A stretch of 64,000 nucleotides of DNA from Propioniferax innocua (lineage in GTDB: Bacteria > Actinomycetota > Actinomycetes > Propionibacteriales > Propionibacteriaceae). The DNA lies in the NCBI RefSeq assembly GCF_006716235.1, contig NZ_VFOR01000002.1, positions 558,001 to 622,000 of the forward strand, in the 5' to 3' direction. Position 1 is the stretch's first letter; every line of letters begins with the position of its first letter. The notes under the pieces were generated by a model that saw nothing but the letters and a program-made list of their open reading frames with translations, did not search any database and had not been told where the DNA came from. The position numbers were made by a program, and so were the translations under genes. Shown one piece after another: positions 8,691-18,273 of this stretch.

Positions 8691-9356
8691 ATGCGCAACT
8701 CCTATCACGATGATCTGAACGACGTGGTCGACGACCTCGTACGGATGGCAGGCCTCGTGCGCACCAGCGTCTCCACGGGTACGCGAGCCCTTCTCGAAGC
8801 GGACATCCGCTCGGCGGAACAGGTCATCAGCGAGGACGAGAGCATCGACGAAGCCCACAACGACATCGAGTCGCGGTGCTTCTCCCTCCTGGCCCGGCAG
8901 GCTCCGATCGCCAGTGATCTGCGCACCGTTGTCTCGGCGCTGCGCATGGTCACCGCGATGGAACGCATGGGCGACTTGGCTGCGCATGTGGCCAAGATCG
9001 CTCGGATGCGCTTCCCCGAGCGGGCCGTACCCGATGACCTGCAGCCGAACTTCGAGCGCATGGCCAAGCTGGCCGACCAGATGATCGCCAAGGCCGGGGA
9101 CACATTGCGTACCCGCGATGTTGCTGTCGCCGCCGAACTCGCCACCATCGATGAGGAGATGGACGAGCTGCGCCGCGACCAGTTCCGCACCCTTTTGAAT
9201 GACGATTGGGCACACGGCGTCGAGGCTGCCGTCGACGTGGCACTGCTGGGGCGCTACTACGAGCGCATCGCCGACCATGCCGTGTCGCTCGGCCGTCGCG
9301 TCGCCTTCGTGGTGACCGGCGAAAAGGACGACCGAGCGACCTGGTCGAGCAGCTGA
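8691..9356 (+). CDS. phoU: Phosphate transport/signalling regulator PhoU
   Basis: PhoU links the Pst transporter to the sensor kinase and keeps the phosphate regulon off when phosphate is plentiful. The 221-residue all-helical protein contains two repeats with the metal-binding pattern: ALRMVTAMERMGDLAAHVAKIA in the first half and LLGRYYERIADHAVSLGRRV in the second. Three consecutive ATG codons start the frame. The third, at 8691, is best placed behind AAGGA (5-nt gap) and matches the usual MR-N/T start. It is divergent from senX3 and ends 1 nt from the gpmA stop. Confidence 0.95.
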   Translation: MRNSYHDDLNDVVDDLVRMAGLVRTSVSTGTRALLEADIRSAEQVISEDESIDEAHNDIESRCFSLLARQAPIASDLRTVVSALRMVTAMERMGDLAAHVAKIARMRFPERAVPDDLQPNFERMAKLADQMIAKAGDTLRTRDVAVAAELATIDEEMDELRRDQFRTLLNDDWAHGVEAAVDVALLGRYYERIADHAVSLGRRVAFVVTGEKDDRATWSSS

Positions 9357-9357
9357 C

Positions 9358-10107
9358 TTACTTCTTGCCCTGGTTCTTGACCGCTTCGATCGATGCTGCG
9401 GCGGCATCGGGGTCGAGGTAGCGTCCGCCCGGCGTGGTGGGCTTCATATCGTCATCGAGCTCGTACAGCAGTGGAACACCGGTGGGGATGTTGAGGCCCG
9501 CGATGTCGGCGTCGGAGATGCCGTCAAGGTGTTTGACAAGAGCGCGCAGCGAGTTTCCGTGCGCCGCGATCATCACGATCTTGCCGCCCTTCAGGTCGGG
9601 CACGATCGATGCTTCCCAGTACGGGAGCATGCGTGCCACGACATCGGCCAGACACTCGGTGCGGGGACGCTCTTCCTCGGGGATGTCCGCGTAACGGGGA
9701 TCATGGAACTGCGAGTACTCGGCGTCGGCGTCGAGAACCGGGGGCGGGGTGTCGTACGAACGACGCCACGTCATGAACTGCTCCTCGCCATACTTCTCGC
9801 GGGTCTCGGCCTTGTCCAGGCCTTGGAGCGCACCGTAGTGCCGCTCGTTGAGCCGCCATGAGCGTCGCACCGGGATCCAATGCCGGTCGCAACCATCGAG
9901 TGCGATGTTCGCGGTGTGGATCGCGCGACGCAACAGCGACGTGTGCAGAACGTCGGGCAACAGCCCCTCGCCCTTCAGAAGCTCAGCGGCCTTCTGCGCC
10001 TCTCCGACGCCCTTCTCGTTGATATCGACGTCCACCCAGCCGGTGAACAGGTTCTTGGCGTTCCATTCGCTCTCGCCGTGGCGGAGCAGGATCAATCGTG
10101 CGGTCAT
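9358..10107 (-). CDS. gpmA: 2,3-bisphosphoglycerate-dependent phosphoglycerate mutase
   Basis: Glycolytic and gluconeogenic enzyme interconverting 3- and 2-phosphoglycerate. The 249 residues are standard length. The phospho-histidine H10 lies in [12 protein letters not shown], followed by [12 protein letters not shown] and [15 protein letters not shown] with the catalytic glutamate. The second histidine is in [15 protein letters not shown]. Proximity to senX3-regX3 is the usual actinobacterial arrangement. A TAGGCT -10-like hexamer lies 6 nt upstream of the ATG, so the mRNA may be leaderless. Confidence 0.96.
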   Translation of the reverse strand: MTARLILLRHGESEWNAKNLFTGWVDVDINEKGVGEAQKAAELLKGEGLLPDVLHTSLLRRAIHTANIALDGCDRHWIPVRRSWRLNERHYGALQGLDKAETREKYGEEQFMTWRRSYDTPPPVLDADAEYSQFHDPRYADIPEEERPRTECLADVVARMLPYWEASIVPDLKGGKIVMIAAHGNSLRALVKHLDGISDADIAGLNIPTGVPLLYELDDDMKPTTPGGRYLDPDAAAASIEAVKNQGKK

Positions 10108-10113
10108 ACCCCA

Positions 10114-10119
10114 AGCCTA
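10114..10119 (-). promoter_or_regulatory. Candidate -10 element (TAGGCT) for leaderless gpmA mRNA
   Basis: Read on the minus strand, TAGGCT fits TANNNT and ends 6 nt before the gpmA ATG. A GGGG just before the ATG is too close to be a normal ribosome site. Confidence 0.4.
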
Positions 10120-10149
10120 CGGCTCGCCCATGTTTGCCAGACTGTGCCC

Positions 10150-10902
10150 ATGTCAAAACCCATCGCAGTAGTGACCGGAGCCAGCAGCGGCATCGGAGCC
10201 GCCACCGCACGAGCCCTCACCAAGGACGGTTTCCACGTGTTCTGCGTGGCCCGCCGCACCGAACGCATCGAAAGCCTCGCCGCCGAGATCGGGGGTACCG
10301 CCGTCACGTGCGATGTCTCGAACCCCAGCGCCGTGGCCTCCCTCACCAAGGCCGTCGGCGACCGCGTCGACCTCTTGGTGAACAACGCCGGCGGCGCCCT
10401 CGGCAAGGACCCTCTCACCGAAACAGATCTGGAACTCTGGCAACGCATGTACAACTCCAATGTCATGGGAGCCGCACGCGTGACCCAAGCCCTGTTGCCG
10501 GCGCTTCGCACGGCTGAGGGGCAGATCGCCTTCGTCACCTCCGTGGCCGCAGAGACCGCCTACGAAGGCGGCGGCGGCTACTGCGGCGTCAAGGCCGCCG
10601 AACGGATGCTCGCCGGCTCGCTGCGTCTGGAGCTCGCCGGTGAGCCGATCCGCATCTGCGAGATCGTGCCCGGCCTGGTCAAGACCGACGAATTCTCCCT
10701 GACACGTTTCGACGGCGACCAGGAACGAGCCGACAAGGAGTACGAGGGTGTCGAGGGTCCGCTGGTGGCCGAGGACATCGCCGAGTGCATCCGCTGGGTC
10801 GCATCGCGCCCGTGGCATGTCAACATCGACCGCATGGTCGTGCGTCCGCGCGCCCAAGCTGCGATGCACAAACTGATCCGATCGGCCCCCGAGCAGAGCT
10901 GA
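10150..10902 (+). CDS. Short-chain dehydrogenase/reductase (YdfG-like)
   Basis: NAD(P)-dependent oxidoreductase of the classical SDR family, 250 residues, cytoplasmic. The cofactor site is TGASSGIG near residue 10, with DLLVNNAG further on. The catalytic serine lies in FVTSVAAE and the Tyr-Lys pair in YCGVKAA. The end (HVNIDRMVVRPRAQ) resembles the YdfG group, which oxidises 3-hydroxy acids and serine, but the substrate cannot be read from sequence. The ATG directly precedes the Rossmann fold. It is divergent from gpmA across only 42 nt. Confidence 0.88.
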   Translation: MSKPIAVVTGASSGIGAATARALTKDGFHVFCVARRTERIESLAAEIGGTAVTCDVSNPSAVASLTKAVGDRVDLLVNNAGGALGKDPLTETDLELWQRMYNSNVMGAARVTQALLPALRTAEGQIAFVTSVAAETAYEGGGGYCGVKAAERMLAGSLRLELAGEPIRICEIVPGLVKTDEFSLTRFDGDQERADKEYEGVEGPLVAEDIAECIRWVASRPWHVNIDRMVVRPRAQAAMHKLIRSAPEQS

Positions 10903-10942
10903 TCTCCACCACGTGACCGGACGGCCGACGCGGCCGCAGGCG

Positions 10943-13000
10943 TCAGACCAGGTCCCGCGGGATGTCCGCACTGGTGCGACGCGTGTGGATGCGTCGGCCG
11001 TTCTCGTAGGCGGCCAGTTCGTTGGTGACGGTGAATTTGAATGAATCACCGAACATCGTGCTGCGCGTCTGCAACTCGATGTCCCAATCCGCCGCTTCCC
11101 GCACCGCGGCACCCGGCGGCGCGGGGCGTCGGTACCGGATCAGACGCAGACACTCGACACGTGGGCTGGATGTGTCGTTGATGTCACGCTCATACACATC
11201 CTCCTCGACGGCCTGGTAATAGAGGCCATCGGAGAGATCGGTCTGCCAGATCTCCCTCTTGCTGCGCAGCTCCACGGTGCCACGTACCAGATCATGGGTG
11301 AGGATGCGTTCCATCGGGGCCGCCCCGGCGTCGATGGGAGTGCCCGGTGGCTCGGGTGGCAACTCCAGTTCCGGTTGTTCCCACACATCCCGCGGCGAAC
11401 CGGGCCCAAGGTCTCGCGTGGGGAGCGTCAGCTCCGGGTGCCCATCGAGACGGATCGTCGCGTGTTCCTTCGTCGGCCACATGAGGGGCCAGAGACTCGA
11501 TGAGACGCTGAGTCGGATCCAGTGCCCGGGCTCGAACCGATGTGCGATGGCCAACAGCGGCACATCGATATCCACCGGCTCCCCGGGGACGAGAGGCTCG
11601 GGGTGCTCGTGGGACGAGTGATGGGTCAGGTTGCACAGCGTCATCGTGACCAGACGCGATGTGCCATCCGGCGCCACATCGCACAGCCGGATCGCCAGCA
11701 CCCCGGTGTCCTGATCACTCTTCGCCCGCAGCCGGACACGCGGTATCCCAAGCACCTCCACCGGATCGTTCACCCGCCAGTCGAACGTTCTGGAGCGCGC
11801 ATCATCAGCACGCTGGTCCAAGGCATGTCCCGCGGGGTCGCCGAACTGCAGCCAACGTCCGGCCGCGTAGCCGATCTGCTCGGTGCTGCGCATTCCACGG
11901 GGTCCGGCCCGAACGGCCTCGGTGCCGTCGAGCGTGACCTCCTTCACGCGCGGCGAGGGCCATTCCTGCTCCGCCACCCATCGTCCCGGTCGGTATTCGT
12001 GGTCGGTTCCGACCGGGGCAGCATCAGGCATCCAGACCCTCAGCCGCGGCTCGACATCCACACCATTGTCGACACCGGCCATCCAGTGATCCCACCAGCG
12101 GATCGATTCGGCGATGAAATCCGTCGACGGGCCCGGCACCCCCTGATGCGGATAGTGATGTGTCCATGGCCCCACGAGGGCGTGCACCACGGTGTCGGCG
12201 TGTGCGAGCAACCGGAAAGGCGTCGAACGGTACTGATCGAGGAGTCCACCCACCGCCAGTACCGGCACCTTGATCGCAGAGAGGTCCTCCCCCACCGACC
12301 CATGCTTCCAATAGTCGTCACGACGCTGATGGCCGAGCCACGTCTCGATGTTCACCGGCGCACTGTCGATACGCCGGATCCAGTCCTCACGCCATTGCTC
12401 ACCGGCCATCGAAGGATCGGATGGACGCGCGTTGTAGGCCCACATGGTGGCTGCCCACGGGAGCATCTGATCGGCGACGATCGCTCCCCCGTGGTAGTGC
12501 ACATCCCCGCCGTACCGGTCGTCGGTGGAACAGATACTGATGACAGCTGCGAGCTCCGGTGGCTGCAACGCTGCGATCTGGAGGCCGTTGAATCCGCCCC
12601 AGGACTTGCCGATGATGCCGACCTGACCGTCACACCAGTGCTGTGCGGCGATCCAGCTCAACACCTCCAGCCCGTCGGCCAGCTCGGTCTCGGAGTACTC
12701 GTCGGTCATGATCCCGGTCGAATCACCGGCGCCGCGGAGGTCGACCCGCACACTCACGTAGCCCGCTCTCGCGAACTCTGCATGGATGGTGTGATCGCGG
12801 TGCGCGGTCACGTCCCCGCGTCGATAGGGGATGTACTCCAACACCGCGGGGGCCGGGGCGTGGTCGGCGCTCACCGGACGCCAGATGCGCGCTGCGAGTT
12901 CAGTTCCATCGGAGAGGGGGATGAGGACGTCGGGATGTACCCGGACCGCTTCTGGTTCGGAGCGGTACCGTCCGGCGTCAGCGGCGTCTGACAGGGGCAT
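10943..13000 (-). CDS. CocE/NonD-family serine hydrolase (X-Pro dipeptidyl peptidase S15-like)
   Basis: Alpha/beta hydrolase of about 685 residues. The nucleophile elbow is GKSWGGFNGLQ, preceded by RGAGDSTG. The likely catalytic aspartate is in VGGLLDQYRS and the histidine in VGPWTHHYPHQG. The C-terminal half is the X-Pro dipeptidyl peptidase C-terminal beta-sandwich (PGHWIRLSVSSSLWPLMWP). There is no signal peptide, so it is probably cytoplasmic. Relatives cleave acyl or glutaryl esters and amides; the substrate here is unknown. The ATG at 13000 is preferred, with a GTG at 13033 as alternative. Confidence 0.87.
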   Translation of the reverse strand: MPLSDAADAGRYRSEPEAVRVHPDVLIPLSDGTELAARIWRPVSADHAPAPAVLEYIPYRRGDVTAHRDHTIHAEFARAGYVSVRVDLRGAGDSTGIMTDEYSETELADGLEVLSWIAAQHWCDGQVGIIGKSWGGFNGLQIAALQPPELAAVISICSTDDRYGGDVHYHGGAIVADQMLPWAATMWAYNARPSDPSMAGEQWREDWIRRIDSAPVNIETWLGHQRRDDYWKHGSVGEDLSAIKVPVLAVGGLLDQYRSTPFRLLAHADTVVHALVGPWTHHYPHQGVPGPSTDFIAESIRWWDHWMAGVDNGVDVEPRLRVWMPDAAPVGTDHEYRPGRWVAEQEWPSPRVKEVTLDGTEAVRAGPRGMRSTEQIGYAAGRWLQFGDPAGHALDQRADDARSRTFDWRVNDPVEVLGIPRVRLRAKSDQDTGVLAIRLCDVAPDGTSRLVTMTLCNLTHHSSHEHPEPLVPGEPVDIDVPLLAIAHRFEPGHWIRLSVSSSLWPLMWPTKEHATIRLDGHPELTLPTRDLGPGSPRDVWEQPELELPPEPPGTPIDAGAAPMERILTHDLVRGTVELRSKREIWQTDLSDGLYYQAVEEDVYERDINDTSSPRVECLRLIRYRRPAPPGAAVREAADWDIELQTRSTMFGDSFKFTVTNELAAYENGRRIHTRRTSADIPRDLV

Positions 13001-13090
13001 CCTCGCACCATACCCAAGGAGGCCCCGACCCACCGGAGGTGCACGGCTGGATGAGACCGCACCGGCCGGGCTGCATCGATCAGTTCAGGG

Positions 13091-13573
13091 TCAGGTGGCG
13101 TCGGGACGCAGGTGTTCGAACGCCGCGAGGTTGTGCGTGGACTCCCCCCGGTCCAGACGCCACTGCCACTCCTTCCGGATGGCGCTGGCGAAACCGAGTT
13201 CGAGGATCGAGTTGAACGAGGAATCTGCGGCTTCGGCGACGGCCCCCAGCAACCGATCCACTTCGGCCGGGGTGACCGCTTCCCGGCTGATCCGTCCGGT
13301 CAGGTGGATATCGCCTTGATGGTCGACGCTGAAAGCCACCACATAGGTCTTCAGATTGCGTTCCAGCAACCATCGGTAGACCTCCAGATGGTTCTCATCG
13401 GGGTGCCTGGCGACGAAGGCGCGGATCTGCAACGAGTGCGCATCCAGCACCAACGCACACTCGGTCTGCAGCTTGTGCTCGCCGGGAAGAGTCACGGTGA
13501 AGACGTCGGTCTTCTCCTGCCATGGCAGGCCCAGGTCCTCCAACGCTTCACGAATGGCACCACTGGCATCCAT
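13091..13573 (-). CDS. YbjN-domain protein
   Basis: A 160-residue cytoplasmic protein of the YbjN family (chaperone-like fold, no known enzymatic activity). Recognisable parts are the helix [11 protein letters not shown], the strand pair [33 protein letters not shown], and [32 protein letters not shown]. In mycobacteria a YbjN gene sits between mshA and gpm1-senX3-regX3 (Rv0487), so its position near gpmA fits. No mshA follows here. The ATG is supported by GGGAG 5 nt upstream. Confidence 0.82.
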   Translation of the reverse strand: MDASGAIREALEDLGLPWQEKTDVFTVTLPGEHKLQTECALVLDAHSLQIRAFVARHPDENHLEVYRWLLERNLKTYVVAFSVDHQGDIHLTGRISREAVTPAEVDRLLGAVAEAADSSFNSILELGFASAIRKEWQWRLDRGESTHNLAAFEHLRPDAT

Positions 13574-13743
13574 GGCATCTCCCTGTCTGTCGATCCGTCC
13601 GGTTCTGTCGATCCATCCGGGCTCATCGGCCCATCAAATGTTCCCGGGCCGCCACACTACGCCGCCCTACACGGAGGTGTGGCTCGGCACGAGAGGACGC
13701 CGCTTGCGCGACACGACGGGGCCATGCACCCAACGACACAAGA

Positions 13744-13764
13744 AATACTACGCCGCGTAGCATT
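13744..13764. promoter_or_regulatory. 21-bp near-perfect palindrome upstream of aspA, candidate operator
   Basis: Half-sites AATACTACG and CGTAGCATT (8 of 9 bases paired) flank a CCG centre, 37 nt before the aspA start. Size and symmetry fit a dimeric repressor site. No matching regulator is identified in the window. Confidence 0.45.
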
Positions 13765-13801
13765 GGTGCTGCCATATCAGATGACTACCCTCGGAGGAAA
13801 C

Positions 13802-15244
13802 GTGACCACGTGGCGGAATGAAGTGGATCTGCTCGGCGAGAAGCAAGTGCCTACAGACGCCTACTACGGCATCCACACGCTTCGAGCGATGGAGAACTTC
13901 ACGATCTCGGATCGCACCATCAACGAGGTCCCCTCCTTCATCCGAGGCATGGTGCAGGTCAAGAAGGCCACCGCCCTGGCGAACGCCGAGCTGGGAGCTC
14001 TCCCCGAAGACATCAAAGACGCGATCGTGTGGGCCTGCGACGAGATCCTGGAGAACGGTCGCTGCATGGACCAGTTCCCCATCGACGTGTTCCAAGGAGG
14101 AGCCGGCACGTCGGTGAACATGAACACCAATGAGGTCATCGCGAACCTCGCGCTGGAGCACATCGGCGAACCGCACGGCGCCTACGACAAGATCAACCCC
14201 AACGACCACGTGAACCGCAGCCAGTCGACGAACGATGCCTACCCCACGGGCTTCCGGATCGGTCTTCACACCGAACTGCAGACGCTCATCACAGCGATGG
14301 AGAATCTGATCGCCGCGTTCGAGAAGAAGGAGACCGAGTTCGCCGACGTCCTCAAGATGGGCCGCACCCAGTTGCAGGACGCGGTTCCCATGACATTGGG
14401 GCAGGAGTTCGGCGCCTGGGCCGCGACCATCAAGGAGGATCTGGGCCACGTCCAGAATTTCAGCAAGTTGTTGCTGATGGTGAACCTCGGAGCAACCGCG
14501 ATCGGCACCGGCATCAACACTCCTCCGGGCTACTCGGAACTGGCGGTGAAGAAGTTGAGCGAGGTCACCGGCTATGACTGCAGCCCTGCACCGAACCTGA
14601 TCGAAGCGACCAACGACTGCGGTGCCTACGTTCTTGTGCATGCCGCGCTCAAGCGCTTCGGGATGAAGCTCTCGAAGATCTGCAACGACCTGCGACTGCT
14701 CTCATCGGGTCCACGCGCCGGCCTCAAGGAGATCAACCTGCCCGAACTCCAGGCTGGTAGCTCGATCATGCCGGCCAAGGTGAATCCGGTCATCCCCGAG
14801 GTGGTCAACCAGGCCTGCTTCAAGGTGTTCGGCAACGATGTCACCGTCACATGGGCTGCCGAGGCAGGGCAGCTGCAGCTCAACGTCATGGAGCCGGTGA
14901 TCGCCTCGTCGATGTTCGAATCGGTGTCCCTGCTCACCAACGCCTGCGACAACCTGCGTGAACGCTGCGTCGAAGGGATCACCGCGAACGTCGAGCGGTG
15001 CCACGATTACGTGATGACGTCCATCGGTATCGTCACCTACCTCAATGATTTCATCGGACACCACAACGGCGACCTGATCGGCAAGGAGTGCGCGCGCACC
15101 GGCAAGTCGGTCCGCGAGGTCGCCCTGGAGATGGGGGTCATGTCAGAGGAGCGGCTCGACGAGATCCTCTCGATGGAACACTTCATGAACCCCCACGGAG
15201 TCACGGCCAGCACACAACAGCCCGACCCCAAGGCTGCTCGCTGA
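13802..15244 (+). CDS. aspA: Aspartate ammonia-lyase (aspartase)
   Basis: Converts L-aspartate to fumarate and ammonia. In propionate formers the fumarate serves as electron acceptor. The 480 residues are co-linear with E. coli AspA: EDLLG-type start, [52 protein letters not shown], and the mobile catalytic loop [12 protein letters not shown] with its serine base. GTG at 13802 is chosen because GGAGGAA lies just upstream (4-nt gap) and the protein then matches the family N-terminus. Earlier in-frame starts would add unrelated sequence. A palindrome at 13744-13764 may control it. Confidence 0.95.
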   Translation: MTTWRNEVDLLGEKQVPTDAYYGIHTLRAMENFTISDRTINEVPSFIRGMVQVKKATALANAELGALPEDIKDAIVWACDEILENGRCMDQFPIDVFQGGAGTSVNMNTNEVIANLALEHIGEPHGAYDKINPNDHVNRSQSTNDAYPTGFRIGLHTELQTLITAMENLIAAFEKKETEFADVLKMGRTQLQDAVPMTLGQEFGAWAATIKEDLGHVQNFSKLLLMVNLGATAIGTGINTPPGYSELAVKKLSEVTGYDCSPAPNLIEATNDCGAYVLVHAALKRFGMKLSKICNDLRLLSSGPRAGLKEINLPELQAGSSIMPAKVNPVIPEVVNQACFKVFGNDVTVTWAAEAGQLQLNVMEPVIASSMFESVSLLTNACDNLRERCVEGITANVERCHDYVMTSIGIVTYLNDFIGHHNGDLIGKECARTGKSVREVALEMGVMSEERLDEILSMEHFMNPHGVTASTQQPDPKAAR

Positions 15245-15297
15245 CCTTCGCGGAGGTCACGCCACTCGGCGTCATCATCCTCTGACATCATGTCGCC

Positions 15298-16038
15298 ATG
15301 ATGAGTGCTGCAGTGCTGTGCTTGTTCGTCGTGACCGGCGCAGCACTGCAGCGGCTCTCGGGGACCGGTGTGGGGCTCGTGGTCGCGCCGGTGGCCGCTC
15401 TGCTCATGGGCCCTGTCGAGGGCATCGTCCTCACGAATGTGATCACCACGGCGTCGGGGTTCATGCTCACGCTGTCCGTCCGGCGTGATGTCGAGTGGCG
15501 TCGTTGGGGCGTGCTGTGCGCCTCCGCATCCGCCGGGGTGCTCGCAGGAGCGCTGCTGGTGGGCTCGCTCCCCCACGCGTGGCTTCAGATCCTGGTCGGC
15601 GGTGTCGTCCTGCTTTCCCTCGGCCTGACCGTGAGCGTCCGCAATCCCCCGTTCGTGCCGGTCGTCCTCGGTGGCGTCATCGCAGGTGCCCTGGGCGGGT
15701 TCTTCAATGTCACCGCCGGCGTCGCAGCAGCGGCCATGATCATCTACGCCTTGATGACGCGGTGGGAACACCGTCGCTATGCGGCCACGATGCAACCCAC
15801 CTTCATGACGCTCGGCGCCATGTCCCTCATCGCCAAGGCGGCGACCGGGTCGATCACCGCTCTGGACGCGTCGTTCTGGCTCATCCCGGGTGTGATCACG
15901 GCCGTCTTGATCGGTGGTTGGCTGGGGAAGCTCGCAACACGCAGGATGCCGGCCGGGAGAGCACGCGGAATCGCGCTCACCCTGGCCGGCATCGGAGCGA
16001 TCAGCACCATCGCGCGCGGCGTCATGGCACTGGGCTGA
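15298..16038 (+). CDS. TSUP (TauE/SafE) family membrane permease
   Basis: Integral membrane protein of 246 residues with about eight hydrophobic helices. It begins with the family signature LQRLSGTGVGLVVAPVAALL and has the repeated half GGVIAGALGGFFNVTAGVAAAAM. TSUP proteins move small organic or sulfur-containing anions such as sulfite or sulfoacetate; the substrate here is unknown. Two ATGs (15298 and 15301) are adjacent. Its stop is 3 nt from the stop of the convergent transcarboxylase operon. Confidence 0.85.
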   Translation: MMSAAVLCLFVVTGAALQRLSGTGVGLVVAPVAALLMGPVEGIVLTNVITTASGFMLTLSVRRDVEWRRWGVLCASASAGVLAGALLVGSLPHAWLQILVGGVVLLSLGLTVSVRNPPFVPVVLGGVIAGALGGFFNVTAGVAAAAMIIYALMTRWEHRRYAATMQPTFMTLGAMSLIAKAATGSITALDASFWLIPGVITAVLIGGWLGKLATRRMPAGRARGIALTLAGIGAISTIARGVMALG

Positions 16039-16041
16039 ACC

Positions 16042-16404
16042 TCATTCCAGGTCGAGCAGGGGCTGCCCGCCCTGCACCGCCTCCCCGGAATCGACATGGA
16101 TGGCGGTGACCTTGCCCTCCTTGGGCGCAGTGATCTCGGTCTCCATCTTCATGGCCTCGAGCGTCATGAGAACGTGCCCGGCCTCGATCTCATCGCCTTC
16201 GTTCACGAGGATCTTGGCGACCGAGCCGGCCAGTGGAGCGACCACTGCATTCGCGGTGGCGGCCTGCACCGACGCGCTGGTCGGAGCTGCCGGCGTCGGG
16301 CCAGTGCCGCCGACAACGATCGACCCCAGGGCCGGACGCTCTTCCTCGGCCACCTCCACGTCGACCTCGTAGGCAGTCCCGTTGACCGTTACCTTCAGTT
16401 TCAT
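16042..16404 (-). CDS. Transcarboxylase 1.3S biotin carrier subunit
   Basis: Biotin carboxyl carrier protein of methylmalonyl-CoA carboxyltransferase; it moves CO2 between the 12S and 5S subunits. The 120 residues open with [18 protein letters not shown], almost the P. freudenreichii 1.3S start. An Ala/Pro/Thr linker (residues 32-55) follows, then the lipoyl-like domain with biotinyl lysine K86 in EAMKMET. AAGGAAG lies 4 nt before the ATG. It is the last gene of the operon 5S - 12S - small subunit - 1.3S. Confidence 0.95.
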   Translation of the reverse strand: MKLKVTVNGTAYEVDVEVAEEERPALGSIVVGGTGPTPAAPTSASVQAATANAVVAPLAGSVAKILVNEGDEIEAGHVLMTLEAMKMETEITAPKEGKVTAIHVDSGEAVQGGQPLLDLE

Positions 16405-16422
16405 GTGACTTCCTTACGCGTA

Positions 16423-16686
16423 TCAGCGGACGTGGGGGACGGAACGACTCTGGACGTACGAACGGCCCTGTGCAGTCCACGCGCCCTGACGGTGGAACCG
16501 CACGGCCTTCACCTTGGCGCGGTGCCCCATATAGGCAGCAACGGCCGCGGAGATCGCCATCACCACTTCTTCGGGAATCTCCTTGCTGCGAGCGGCCTTG
16601 AGCTCTGCCAGTTCGCCCTCGACCTTCTCCAACCGTTCGGAGATCCCGCGTACGAGCGCGAGTAGCTCTGCTGTGTCTTCTGCCAT
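16423..16686 (-). CDS. Small accessory subunit of the methylmalonyl-CoA carboxyltransferase
   Basis: An 87-residue protein between the 12S and 1.3S genes. Residues 1-32 are a predicted coiled coil (LVRGISERLEKVEGELAELKAA). The rest, IPEEVVMAISAAVAAYMGHRAKVKAVRF followed by a GAWTAQGR element, resembles the C-terminal part of small subunits found with biotin-dependent decarboxylases and carboxylases. I infer that it helps assembly or attachment of the complex. The start ATG is 10 nt after the 12S stop, so the genes are co-translated. A role like the AccE (epsilon) subunits is possible. Confidence 0.75.
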   Translation of the reverse strand: MAEDTAELLALVRGISERLEKVEGELAELKAARSKEIPEEVVMAISAAVAAYMGHRAKVKAVRFHRQGAWTAQGRSYVQSRSVPHVR

Positions 16687-16696
16687 GGTTCCCACC

Positions 16697-18262
16697 TCAC
16701 GTCGGCCCGAGGCCGTGCTTCTTGTTCGGGCGGAGCTCGCGCTTGTTGACCAGCACCTCGAGCGCCATGGAGACCTCACGGCGCGTGTCTGCCGGATCGA
16801 TGATGTCATCGACGAGGCGGCGCGATGCAGCCATGTAGGGGGTCGAGAAGGTTTCCCGGTACAACTCCACAAGTTCGGCGCGCTTGGCCTCCGGATCCTC
16901 GGCCTCGGCGATCTCGCGCTTGAACACGATGTTCGCCGCGCCATCGGCACCCATCACCGCGATCTCGGCCGTCGGCCACGCAAAGACGCGGTCTGCACCA
17001 AGATCCTTGCCGCACATGGCCAGGTAGGCGCCGCCGTAGGACTTGCGGAGCACCACGGTGATCTTCGGCACCGTGGCCGCCGAGTACGCGTACAGCATCT
17101 TGGCGCCATGGCGGATGATGCCGCCATGCTCCTGGGCGACGCCCGGGAGGAAACCGGGCACATCCACCAGCGTCAGCAGCGGAATGTTGAACGCGTTGCA
17201 GAACCGGATGAACTGCGAGCCCTTGTCGGAGGAATTGATGTCGAGCACACCCGACATCACGCTGGGCTGGTTGGCGATGACGCCGACGGTGCGTCCGGTG
17301 ATGCGGGCGAAGCCCACCACGAGGTTCTGTGCGTAACCGGCCTGCACCTCGAGGAAGTCAGCGCCGTCCACGATATTCCCGATCACGTCGCGCACGTCGT
17401 AGCCCTTGCTGCCGTCGACGGGGACCACATCGCGCAGCTCGGGGTTCGCCTCGACCTCCTCGAACCCGTCGAGCACCGGCGGGTCCTCGGTGTTGTTCTG
17501 CGGCAGGAAGCTCAGCAGCTTCTTGGCGATGAGCAGTGCCTGCTCATCGTCATCGGCCACGAAGTGAGCGACACCCGACCGAGCCATGTGCGAGTCCGCG
17601 CCACCCAGATCGTCCGCAGTCACCTGTTCGCCGGTGACGGCCTTGATCACGTTGGGACCGGTGATGAACATGTGCGACTTGCGCGTCTGGATGATGAAGT
17701 CGGTCAACGCGGGCGAGTAGGCCGCACCACCGGCGCAGGGCCCGGCAATGATGGAGATCTGCGGTACGACACCGGAAAGCAGCACGTTGTTGAAGAACAC
17801 GCGGCCGTAGCCGGAGAGCGAATCGATGCCCTCCTGGACACGCGCGCCACCGGAATCGTTGATGAACACGAAGGGAGTGCCCGTGGTGTGGGCAGCCTTC
17901 ATCATGTCCACGACCTTGTTCGACTGCGTCTCGCCGGCCGAGCCACCCATCACGGTGAAGTCCTGCGAGGCGATGTGCACCGGCCGCCCGAGTACTGCGG
18001 CAGAACCGGTCACGACGCCATCTGCAGGGGCCTCGGCCTTGTCCATGCCGAAATAGACGGTGCGATGCTTGGCGAACATGCCGCTCTCGGTGAACGTTCC
18101 GGGGTCGGCGAAAGCGTCGATACGCTCCCGAGCGCTGAGTTTGCCGCGCTCGTGCTGCTTCGCGATACGTTCCTCACCGCCACCGACCGACACCTTGGCC
18201 TTGGCCTCGGCCAGCTGCTCGAGGCGGTCCGCCATCGAAGGGATGTTGGTTTCTGTGCTCAT
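16697..18262 (-). CDS. mmdA: Methylmalonyl-CoA carboxyltransferase 12S subunit
   Basis: Carboxyltransferase subunit that takes CO2 from (S)-methylmalonyl-CoA and loads biotin on the 1.3S protein, releasing propionyl-CoA. The 521 residues contain two crotonase-fold halves. The first has the oxyanion/CoA region INDSGGARVQEGIDSL and IAGPCAGGAAYSPAL; the second has LVDVPGFLPGVAQEHGGIIRHGAKMLYAY and RKSYGGAYLAM. The C-terminus (NKKHGLGPT) is close to the propionibacterial protein. A propionyl-CoA carboxylase beta reading is possible from sequence alone, but the 5S and 1.3S neighbours argue for transcarboxylase. Confidence 0.93.
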   Translation of the reverse strand: MSTETNIPSMADRLEQLAEAKAKVSVGGGEERIAKQHERGKLSARERIDAFADPGTFTESGMFAKHRTVYFGMDKAEAPADGVVTGSAAVLGRPVHIASQDFTVMGGSAGETQSNKVVDMMKAAHTTGTPFVFINDSGGARVQEGIDSLSGYGRVFFNNVLLSGVVPQISIIAGPCAGGAAYSPALTDFIIQTRKSHMFITGPNVIKAVTGEQVTADDLGGADSHMARSGVAHFVADDDEQALLIAKKLLSFLPQNNTEDPPVLDGFEEVEANPELRDVVPVDGSKGYDVRDVIGNIVDGADFLEVQAGYAQNLVVGFARITGRTVGVIANQPSVMSGVLDINSSDKGSQFIRFCNAFNIPLLTLVDVPGFLPGVAQEHGGIIRHGAKMLYAYSAATVPKITVVLRKSYGGAYLAMCGKDLGADRVFAWPTAEIAVMGADGAANIVFKREIAEAEDPEAKRAELVELYRETFSTPYMAASRRLVDDIIDPADTRREVSMALEVLVNKRELRPNKKHGLGPT

Positions 18263-18273
18263 ACTTGATGTCC

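Noticed and set aside
11522-12991. Long open frame on the plus strand opposite the CocE-type hydrolase
   Set aside because: His/Arg/Pro-rich product without domains; typical antisense frame in GC-rich DNA, while the minus-strand frame has a full hydrolase fold.
13574-13640. Two 18-bp CTGTCGATCC repeats upstream of the YbjN gene
   Set aside because: Only two imperfect copies; too little to infer function.
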